DNA of 51,778 bases from Elainella saxicola E1. Its GTDB lineage: Bacteria; Cyanobacteriota; Cyanobacteriia; Elainellales; Elainellaceae. The stretch is taken from positions 4,926-56,703 of the forward strand of contig LUGL01000102.1 of the NCBI GenBank assembly GCA_002796835.1, read 5' to 3'. Both the position numbers and the translations under genes were made by a program. The notes under the pieces were generated by a model. That model made no database searches, was not told where the DNA came from, and was given only the letters and a program-made list of their open reading frames with translations. Below, in pieces: positions 16,720-24,321 of the stretch (position 1 is the first letter of the stretch; each line of letters starts with the position of its first letter).

Positions 16720-19245
16720 TTAGACAATGATTTGCCAAAGCAAGTAGGCCAGCCCCACAATAGCCAGATGTTGCGGCCAGAGCTTTTTGAAAGACTGACG
16801 TGCGATTTTTTGGGTCAAAACGACACTTAGCAAGGTTGACACCATTAAGGTCACCCCTTGCAGAAACGCCACCACTGCCGGATGAGCCACCACAAACGGT
16901 ACCGAGAGTTGCCCATAGCCAAACGTCGCCACCGTCACGGGTAAAAGTCGTCCCCCCTCAGTTAAGCCTAGGTGTAAATAATGGGCCAAATTGCTGCCTA
17001 ACACCAACGGCAGACAGCCATAGGCCAACTCCACCATCGATCGCGGTTTGGTAGTTCGGTTCACGAGTTTAAGCACCTGATAAGCACTCAGCACAATCGC
17101 CGCCGGGATCAGCAGCGCTATAACCGACAGTCCCGCATGAGCCCCAAACGAGTCTAGCGGCAATACTCGATGCAGCCGATCGCCCATTTCCGGTAAGCGA
17201 TGCAAAAAGACCGCGCCAAACAGCAGCAGCAATAACGCAACTTCATGGGGTGTAGCCTTGTGCGTGGTCCAGAGTTCAATGCCGGGGGGTCGCAAGTTCA
17301 ATTCAACCGATCGGTGTGGACAGGCTTTGAGACAGGTCATACAAAGCACGCAATCTCGATTGTCTTCAAGCTGAGCTGGATGCGAGTAAACCGGACAGCC
17401 GCCCGTCTCCAGTCCTTCGCCCTTTTGAGGTCCGCCTTTATAGCACTGATAGGTGGTACAGGTTGCGCCACAAATTCCCTGTTGCGCTCGCAGTTCGATC
17501 ATGGCCAGCTTGCCAAACATGCCGTTCATTCCACCGATCGGACAGAGATAGCGACACCAGAACCGCCGCTCAAACAGTAACGAGAAAATCACCGCACCCG
17601 CCGTAATCAGCAGCAGCAAACAGCTCGATAAATAGGCTGTGTTTTCCAGATTCCACAGTTCCTCCCACAGCAAAATCAGAGTGAACATGCCAAACACAAA
17701 CCAGCCGCCCCAACGTTCTGCCTCCTGTCGGGGCCAAGCTCGCAACTGACGCGGCCACCATTTCAGCGAAAGCTTTTGCGCTAACTCCCCGTAAATCATA
17801 AACGGACACACCGCACACCAAACCCGTCCGACAAACGGAAACAGCAGCAGCATCACCGGCCACCACCAGGCCCAAAATAGATTCAGCACAAAGTTTTGAT
17901 CGCGCGTCTGGGGTCCAAATAGGCCGATCGCCACCACCACCGCAAACAGCCACAGGGTTACACCGTAATTGATTCGATCGGGCCACCAGGGACTGCGTAA
18001 AAACTGGCGAAGCTGTGGATAGGCATTCAGCAAATTCAGCCGGAAGCGTTTAGCTTTGGTGCTCACCGACCAGAACACCTCTTCGGTTAACACCGGAGCC
18101 CCTGCCGATTGCAGGATCGCCCGCTCTACCAAGCTGGAAAGTTCTGCCAAATTGCCCGGAAAGTCATAGCCTTGCAACCGCCGAATCGCTTCCGGGGCCA
18201 CTGTCGGCTGGGGTATGCCGCGCGATCGGCTGTAAAGACTGATGTAGTACTTCACTTGCGCCTCGATATCAGCCTTCGTCACCCGCAGCGGCGGCACTTT
18301 AATCAGGTGTGCCCCTATTTTTTTACATTTCTCGACTTCAGGAATAGTGCGTTCCGAGTTCATCAGAATCCGGGCTTGGGTGCGGCGCACCGACGGCTCT
18401 GGCTCTCCTTCACGGCTAACGGGTTGATATTCTCCGGTTTCCAGCAGATGCAGAATTTGAGGCTGGATCGATTGAGGCAAATCTTGAGCGTTGTTCAGCA
18501 TCAGGGAACCCTGTCCCACCCATTCCAACAATCCCGGTTTGCCACCCGCTCGGCCAAAGAGTTCTGCCCCATTGGCCTGCAACAACTCACAGTTCACTTT
18601 CACCAACGGCTGTTTGCGATCGGCAGAGCCAAAATGAATCAGGGCAGCAATATTGTCTTTGCCCAAACCGGGTTCGCCAAAAATCAGCACGGGTTGGCGA
18701 TCGAGTGTTGCTTTTTTAATCGCTTGCCGTAGCCGCACTGCATACCGACTTGACCCCACAATTCCCTGTCTTACCTTGGTGACCAGATAGGGTCGCAGCG
18801 CCAACTGTCGCTCTTTCTCAAACGCAAGCTGAGCCGCCATGGCATCCAGTTCAGCCGCCAAGGCTCGTGAAAACGCCTGATTGATTTCTGGATAGGTCGC
18901 TGCCAAGGTTTGAACCGCCTCACGGGACACTACCCAAAATTCACAATCCGTCAAGGTAATCACGGTCTGTTGGGCAGGCTGATTCAGCAGCAACTCTTTG
19001 ACATGCAGCACCGAACCGGGCAGCAGACTCACCGTTTCCGCTAGCTTGTCTGGATTCGTGTGATAGGCTTCCAGACGACCCGATCGCAGAATATACAAAG
19101 CTTTTGGTTCTGTATCTTCCAGAATTAAGCGGCGATTGGCTTGCAGCGTTTCTTCCTGAATCTGGTCAACAATCGCAGCCAGAACTGGTTCTGATAAAAC
19201 ACCAAGCTGCGTCTGCTGCTGCAACCACTGAATCCAGCTGTCCAT
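16720..19245 (-). CDS. cNMP-binding / degenerate sigma54-type AAA+ / NosR-NapH-like Fe-S membrane fusion
   Basis: An 841-residue three-part protein. Residues 1-130 resemble a cyclic-nucleotide-binding (CAP-ED) domain. Residues 150-395 are related to the AAA+ domain of sigma54 activators: Walker A GEPGLGKD (190-197) and VKVNC are kept, but the GAFTGA loop is missing, the Walker B region reads GSLMLNNAQDL (no acidic pair), and the usual arginine-finger segment is not recognisable. Residues 420-841 form a membrane domain with NosR/NapH-type CAVCP (477-481) and CRYLCP (564-569) motifs, a Cys-rich loop (592-617), CVLCMTCLKACP (632-643), and further helices to the C-terminus. It lacks a DNA-binding HTH. 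It may be a redox-linked membrane sensor or electron carrier gated by a nucleotide. Confidence 0.85.
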   Translation of the reverse strand: MDSWIQWLQQQTQLGVLSEPVLAAIVDQIQEETLQANRRLILEDTEPKALYILRSGRLEAYHTNPDKLAETVSLLPGSVLHVKELLLNQPAQQTVITLTDCEFWVVSREAVQTLAATYPEINQAFSRALAAELDAMAAQLAFEKERQLALRPYLVTKVRQGIVGSSRYAVRLRQAIKKATLDRQPVLIFGEPGLGKDNIAALIHFGSADRKQPLVKVNCELLQANGAELFGRAGGKPGLLEWVGQGSLMLNNAQDLPQSIQPQILHLLETGEYQPVSREGEPEPSVRRTQARILMNSERTIPEVEKCKKIGAHLIKVPPLRVTKADIEAQVKYYISLYSRSRGIPQPTVAPEAIRRLQGYDFPGNLAELSSLVERAILQSAGAPVLTEEVFWSVSTKAKRFRLNLLNAYPQLRQFLRSPWWPDRINYGVTLWLFAVVVAIGLFGPQTRDQNFVLNLFWAWWWPVMLLLFPFVGRVWCAVCPFMIYGELAQKLSLKWWPRQLRAWPRQEAERWGGWFVFGMFTLILLWEELWNLENTAYLSSCLLLLITAGAVIFSLLFERRFWCRYLCPIGGMNGMFGKLAMIELRAQQGICGATCTTYQCYKGGPQKGEGLETGGCPVYSHPAQLEDNRDCVLCMTCLKACPHRSVELNLRPPGIELWTTHKATPHEVALLLLLFGAVFLHRLPEMGDRLHRVLPLDSFGAHAGLSVIALLIPAAIVLSAYQVLKLVNRTTKPRSMVELAYGCLPLVLGSNLAHYLHLGLTEGGRLLPVTVATFGYGQLSVPFVVAHPAVVAFLQGVTLMVSTLLSVVLTQKIARQSFKKLWPQHLAIVGLAYLLWQIIV

Positions 19246-19437
19246 TGTTATCCTCCCGATCGAGCGAAAGCGAACCCCTGCTTTCAGGCTATGTTGAGGC
19301 TAACACAATGCTGATTCAACCCAGATGCCGATCCAATCCAGGCCACGGCTCAATGTAGTCTATTAAAATGTCATCCCATTAAAAAGCACAGAGCTGAACC
19401 CTGTGCCATCAATCCAGTATTCGATCCGCAATTGACG

Positions 19438-19830
19438 CTAACGGATGGGACCATTGTAGTCCACGTTCACAGTCCAGGTATTTGTGTCTACCGTTACAAC
19501 ACTTTCAACCGTTGGCGTTGTGTAACCCGGACGCCCTCCTGTAAACGTAAACGTATAGGTACCATCCCCATTGTCCACGTAGGGAGAGTCTTCGCTCGGT
19601 CCATGCATGGAAGCATCAGCTTGATAAACCGACAGTCCTCCGTTTGCCCGTTCTGCCGCCATGCGAGCCAGGTTTTTAGAGCGATTCAGGTTAATTGCAT
19701 TCTGAATCAACGCCTGAACACGCTCTTCATGGGTTTGTGTCGAGGAAGAACCTTGGGTTTGTGATAAGGCCGGTGCCGCCTGCCAAGTCAGCAACAGCGC
19801 GATCGTCCCCAAAACGTAGAACTTTTTCAT
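19438..19830 (-). CDS. small secreted protein of unknown function
   Basis: A 130-residue protein with a clear signal peptide ([24 protein letters not shown], likely cleaved after ALS or LSQ). The mature part starts with a Gln/Ser/Thr stretch and a helix ([30 protein letters not shown]), then a beta-rich tail ([42 protein letters not shown]). I recognise no named family. ATG 19830 is chosen because the signal peptide begins there. It lies between the fusion protein and the M1 peptidase on the same strand, with over 100 bases on each side. Confidence 0.7.
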   Translation of the reverse strand: MKKFYVLGTIALLLTWQAAPALSQTQGSSSTQTHEERVQALIQNAINLNRSKNLARMAAERANGGLSVYQADASMHGPSEDSPYVDNGDGTYTFTFTGGRPGYTTPTVESVVTVDTNTWTVNVDYNGPIR

Positions 19831-19929
19831 TAATCCACCAGTTATGAATATTACTACCTCTGAAAGACGAGTACGGTTGCAAAAAGTTCGCATCCGGATC
19901 GTTTTCGCCCTGAGGATAATTTCCAGATT

Positions 19930-21801
19930 TTATACCGGGGTTACTTCAACTTGCAGATAAAAGTCATCAAAGTCCTGATTGCCTAAGTTATACAGGTCTT
20001 CAAAGGCATAGCGGCCAGAGGCAAACTGCACATGATCGAGACCATCTGGATTACCTGTATCAAATGGGGTGTAGACCTTCGTTGTATCTCCATTTGCTAT
20101 TAAATAAGGCACATAATAGAAGCCGCCTAATAGGCTAAACGTTTCTGAATCACCTACCTCAAAGCTTTTCACACTCTGCCGCAACACCGCATCGGTATAG
20201 CCTGCTTCACCGGGCGCAATCCGGCTATTGGTGAGCGGATCCACCACCACTCCGTCTAGATTATCAACAGCATAGAAACCACCCGAGTTCTGATACGCCG
20301 CTGTTCCTTTACTCGCCACCACCGTAGTTTGTATTAACTGGCCTGCATAGTCGAGCAGATTCACTCCGGTTTCACCAGCCAACCGATCGACCCCCAACCC
20401 CAACTCTGGAATCGGCTGAAGTTGGCCACTATAGAACCAGCGATCGAAGAAAGGATTGAGCTCTTGTCCGCTCACCTCTTCTGCAACTGCAATCAAATCA
20501 TCCGTGGTGACATTGCCGCCTTGAAAGCGATCGTAATAGGTTTTCAGCGTCTGGAAGAAATCATTATCACCAATCTCCAAGCGCAGGGCATGTAGACCTA
20601 AGGCTCCCCATTCATACACGCCCGAATTAAACAAATCATCCGCAGGTGGCTCACCCGGTAGGACTAGCTCATCCAAATTCTCTTCTAAAAAGCTGTAATT
20701 ATCCTTCACCCAGTCATCTAATGCCACATCGCCTTGACTATGTTCAATCCATAATCCTTCCGCATAGGTAGCAAAGCTTTCATTCAGCCAGATATCTTGC
20801 CAATCGGCCAAGCTGACGCTGTCCCCAAACCACTGGTGTGAAATTTCATGGGCAATAATTTCCTCAATTGCAGGCGAATCTAGCTGATCGAGGCCAAAAA
20901 TTGACAAGGTTTGTGTTTCCAGCGCTGAACCCGTTTCGGTATTCATCACCACTGAGCCGTAGACTTCAAATGGGTAGGGACCAAACAGATCGCTGAAGTA
21001 GTCTAAAATTTCAGCTTGCCGATCAAACGGTTGGAGCAACGTTTCATCAATGCCTTCGTCAAAATAGTTGCGAATTGGGATGCCGCCTGCACTCTGATCG
21101 GTCGTGACATTGAAGCCGCTCGTAATGTTCACGGTTGTCAGATAGCTTGCCATTGGATCGCGAGCATCGAACACATAAGTTGTCGTGTCGCCATTATCGA
21201 TCGTCTGTTCCAGCACACCATTTGCCGCCACTTCATAAGTTTCAGGCACCGTGACCCGGAAACTATAAATTGCCTTGTCTAGCGGATGATCATTCACCGG
21301 ATAATAGTTTGCTGCACCATCCGGTTCACTCAGGACAAAACTACCGCCATCATAAATCACCCAGCCCGTTAGCACCGGAATCGCAACCGACGTGATTTGC
21401 TCTGGCGAACCCGAATAATCAACCTGAACGGTAAACGCTTCTCCCTCAAACAGCGGCTCGGCAGGCGTAATGGTCAACTCTTGTCCTTCACGACGATAGG
21501 TAGCAGGCTGACCATTCACTGTAATGTTATCGATCGCAAATCCAATAAAATCCAAATTAAAGCTGCTCAGATTTTGCGTAGCCGTTGCATCGATCGTTGC
21601 GGATCCGATCAAAGCGCTGCTTGCTACATCGGTAACGTTTAAATCTAACGTATATTTCTGGGCATCATATCCACCATTACCAAAACCGGGATAAAGCGAG
21701 TCCCCAATTCCTGATGAACCAGGGGTTGGATCGATGGGAGTTGACGCAGTAGAAGCAAGTAGGGAAGCTTCAAGTCCAAAGAAATTGCAGGCTGTACACA
21801 T
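19930..21801 (-). CDS. M1-family zinc aminopeptidase with C-terminal DUF4114 domain
   Basis: A 623-residue protein from ATG 21801 (AAGG lies about 7 bases before). The M1 catalytic site is complete: HEISH at 318-322 with Glu319, and the third zinc ligand Glu341 in WLNESFATYAE, 19 residues after the second histidine as the family requires. An N-terminal beta domain (45-270) precedes it and a helical segment (345-470) follows. The last 115 residues (GGFYYVPYLIANGDT...NPDGLDHVQFASGRYAFEDLYNLGNQDFDDFYLQVEV) are a DUF4114 domain, found in exported cyanobacterial proteins. It lacks the rest of the long ERAP-like C-terminus of classical M1 enzymes. A clear signal peptide is not seen, so the export route is uncertain. 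Confidence 0.9.
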   Translation of the reverse strand: MCTACNFFGLEASLLASTASTPIDPTPGSSGIGDSLYPGFGNGGYDAQKYTLDLNVTDVASSALIGSATIDATATQNLSSFNLDFIGFAIDNITVNGQPATYRREGQELTITPAEPLFEGEAFTVQVDYSGSPEQITSVAIPVLTGWVIYDGGSFVLSEPDGAANYYPVNDHPLDKAIYSFRVTVPETYEVAANGVLEQTIDNGDTTTYVFDARDPMASYLTTVNITSGFNVTTDQSAGGIPIRNYFDEGIDETLLQPFDRQAEILDYFSDLFGPYPFEVYGSVVMNTETGSALETQTLSIFGLDQLDSPAIEEIIAHEISHQWFGDSVSLADWQDIWLNESFATYAEGLWIEHSQGDVALDDWVKDNYSFLEENLDELVLPGEPPADDLFNSGVYEWGALGLHALRLEIGDNDFFQTLKTYYDRFQGGNVTTDDLIAVAEEVSGQELNPFFDRWFYSGQLQPIPELGLGVDRLAGETGVNLLDYAGQLIQTTVVASKGTAAYQNSGGFYAVDNLDGVVVDPLTNSRIAPGEAGYTDAVLRQSVKSFEVGDSETFSLLGGFYYVPYLIANGDTTKVYTPFDTGNPDGLDHVQFASGRYAFEDLYNLGNQDFDDFYLQVEVTPV

Positions 21802-22386
21802 AAAAGACCTTAATTTAGCAGATGGAACAAAGTGTAAGGATTTTTTTGAAAATTCCTGATCTTTTGAATACAGATTTAAGAATTGACACGGCATTCCTTA
21901 CAGATAAATTAGTCTCCCTTACATCCATCGACCTTCCTGATTGTCTACCAATTAATTGCTTCCAATTGATTGTCCTGGCAGCGGAGCAATGACGCTTTCA
22001 AGACAAATTCAAGACAAATCATCCGGCAGTTGAAAATCTAAAATTGAATATATTTCCTATACTAAAAACCACGAAAAATAATCAGAAATCCATTAATCAA
22101 TTCACCTCTGATCAAGCAATTAATCGAGGTATCAATATATCAATCCGATCTGTCAACAGACACTTTGAACAGACGTTCCTCAGTTTAGGCTAAACAATTG
22201 CCATGAATGACTTATAACAATCCGATCTGGCGATTTCATCGTCCAAAAGGAGCAAAATAATTAAATCATGAACTACCACTTGAGAGAATGCGTTGTGGCC
22301 CAGCAGAGCCTCGCCTTGAACGATTCATCACATTACTAAACTTGCTACACTCGATCGCACAACAACTTACCTCCAACTTTCCGATC
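21802..22386. other. 585-bp AT-rich intergenic region
   Basis: It lies between the divergent M1 peptidase and phosphodiesterase genes and presumably contains both promoters. I see no RNA gene or repeat in it. A possible longer start for the phosphodiesterase at 22288 is not supported by homology. Confidence 0.5.
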
Positions 22387-22890
22387 ATGTCTCACTCCGA
22401 TCGTCCAACCTCCAGCCGTCCCTCTCCCGGTACATCTATTGGTGTGATTTCCGATACCCACGGCTTATTACGTCCAGAGGCGATCGACGCATTACAAGGA
22501 TCTGAGCTGATTTTGCATGCAGGAGATATCGGCAAACCAGAAATTTTAGCAGCGCTCAATGAAATTGCTCCTGTGATTGCAGTTCGAGGTAACAACGATC
22601 GAGGGGAATGGGCGGACACCATTCCAGAACAAACCACCGTGACGATCGAGCAAGTTGGCATTCATTTGCTGCACATTGGTCAGGAGCTCAACTACGATCC
22701 TGCGACAGCCAATTTTCAGGTGGTGATTAGCGGCCATTCTCACAAACCACGCATCGCAGAACAGGATGGCTTGCTATTTGTCAATCCAGGCAGTGCAGGC
22801 CCTAGACGATTCAAACTGCCCATTTCAGTCGCGCGGCTGCAAATTCAGGGCAACAGAGTCCAAGCAGAAATTGTCGAACTAAAGGTCTGA
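22387..22890 (+). CDS. YfcE/MJ0936-type metallophosphoesterase
   Basis: A 167-residue calcineurin-like phosphodiesterase. All metal-binding motifs are present: VISDTHG (D and H), HAGDIG, RGNNDRGEW, the SGHSHKP histidines and LFVNPGSAGPRRF. Enzymes of this small family hydrolyse phosphodiester model substrates with Mn or Ni; the natural substrate is unknown. I start at ATG 22387 (MSHSDRPTSS), since conserved sequence begins about 18 residues later. It converges on the P450, and a 13-bp tandem repeat spans both stop codons. Confidence 0.92.
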   Translation: MSHSDRPTSSRPSPGTSIGVISDTHGLLRPEAIDALQGSELILHAGDIGKPEILAALNEIAPVIAVRGNNDRGEWADTIPEQTTVTIEQVGIHLLHIGQELNYDPATANFQVVISGHSHKPRIAEQDGLLFVNPGSAGPRRFKLPISVARLQIQGNRVQAEIVELKV

Positions 22891-22927
22891 TCAAATTGAC
22901 CGATCAAATTGACCGATCAAATTGGCC
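22889..22927. repeat. three tandem 13-bp repeats GATCAAATTGACC
   Basis: Copies at 22889-22901, 22902-22914 and 22915-22927 (the last with one change, GATCAAATTGGCC). The array begins inside the stop codon of the phosphodiesterase and runs through the stop codon and last codons of the convergent P450. Confidence 0.85.
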
Positions 22928-24275
22928 GGAAATGCGCTCTCACCTGATTCTGTGTTTTAGAAGGCTGTATCACGGGTGCGATCGACGATCGTTCAGGTGT
23001 GACCGTCCAATCATACTGACGCAACAAGGTTGAGAGGATAATCTTCATTTCCATTTGAGCAAACTCAAATCCCAGGCAACCATGGGGTCCACTGCCAAAG
23101 CCAACCAAGGCAAACGGATGTTTTTTATCCTCTTCACGTGGTGGTGCAAAACGATCGGGATCAAAACGATCAGGATCAGAATACAACTCTGGAAGGCGAT
23201 GGGTGACCATTGGGGATACATCTACGTACCAGCCTGCGGGAATACGATATCCTGCATATTCAATATCTTTGATCACGCCACGCGGCATGCCATAAACAGG
23301 TGGGTACAAACGCTCCGCTTCCTTTAACACATTAGTGAATAACGGCAGTTGTTTCAAGTGCGAGATGTTCAACGGTTCATTTTTCAACACTTCAGCCTGT
23401 TCTGCTCTGAGGCGCGATCGCCATTCCGGATGAGCACCTAATTCAAAAATCAGCCAGGTCAGTAACGTCGCCGTTGTTTCATGACCCGCCACCAACAAAA
23501 ACAGCGATTGATTAATCACTTCTGTCTCACTCAGCCGATCGCCATTCTCATCCACAGCGGCCAGCAACAAACCCAATACATCCTGCGATGCCTCTAAGTT
23601 ACCCTGACGTAAGCGCTGCTGAATCACAGGCCGCAGAAAGTTGACCAGCTGACGCCTTGCCCGTTGCGATCGACCATAGGCTGTGAATGGCACATCTAAG
23701 CGAGTGACCGCCAATCTTCCAGTTAACAGCTCCAAAAACCATTGACTGGTTTGCTCTACTTCCCGATCCGTTTGAGTGCCCAAAAACAGACGACTGGCAA
23801 TGATCAAAGTGAGCTTGCGAAATTCTGAAACGAGGGAAACTGAATCTTGCTTAGCCCAGTCTTTGACAAACGCCTGCACCAAAGTTTGAACCGTTTCAAA
23901 ATAACTGGCGATCGCTCGACCATGAAAGGCAGGATACATGAGCCGACGAGTAGCCCGATGTTCTTCTCCCTCCAGAAACAGCAAGCCATTGCCAAACAGC
24001 GGTTTCAAAAAGGCCCAGCCTAACGTCGTGGAAACATGATCGGACTGCTCCATCAAAACCAGCCGATTCGCCTCAGGTCCGAAGAGAAACGCAAACTTTT
24101 GGCCCAAAATCCGGGTTTTGAAGATCGGCCCATATTTGTGGAAATGCCGCCAGTAAAACCGCTCCTCCCGACTAAACAACTCGAACGTCTCGCCAATCCA
24201 GGGCAAACCATAGTCACCCGGCATTTCCTCAGTGGACTTAAGGCGTTGCAAAGATTGTGGAGATTCAATCATCAT
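22917..24275 (-). CDS. cytochrome P450 (CYP120-like)
   Basis: A 452-residue soluble P450: Pro-rich GDYGLPWIGET start, I-helix oxygen-binding AGHETT (263-268), K-helix ExxR as EAER (319-322), and heme loop FGSGPHGCLG with the thiolate Cys400. The WIGETFEL and ERLYPPVYGMPRG features resemble CYP120-type cyanobacterial P450s, of which Synechocystis CYP120A1 hydroxylates retinoids; that assignment is from memory of the family and not proven here. Redox partners are not adjacent. The carotenoid oxygenase two genes upstream on the same strand would produce apocarotenoids that could be its substrates. Confidence 0.92.
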   Translation of the reverse strand: MMIESPQSLQRLKSTEEMPGDYGLPWIGETFELFSREERFYWRHFHKYGPIFKTRILGQKFAFLFGPEANRLVLMEQSDHVSTTLGWAFLKPLFGNGLLFLEGEEHRATRRLMYPAFHGRAIASYFETVQTLVQAFVKDWAKQDSVSLVSEFRKLTLIIASRLFLGTQTDREVEQTSQWFLELLTGRLAVTRLDVPFTAYGRSQRARRQLVNFLRPVIQQRLRQGNLEASQDVLGLLLAAVDENGDRLSETEVINQSLFLLVAGHETTATLLTWLIFELGAHPEWRSRLRAEQAEVLKNEPLNISHLKQLPLFTNVLKEAERLYPPVYGMPRGVIKDIEYAGYRIPAGWYVDVSPMVTHRLPELYSDPDRFDPDRFAPPREEDKKHPFALVGFGSGPHGCLGFEFAQMEMKIILSTLLRQYDWTVTPERSSIAPVIQPSKTQNQVRAHFRPI

Positions 24276-24321
24276 TGCTTAGCCTCCTCTATGCGTCCAA
24301 TCGTTCTCTGCTATTTCTAGC

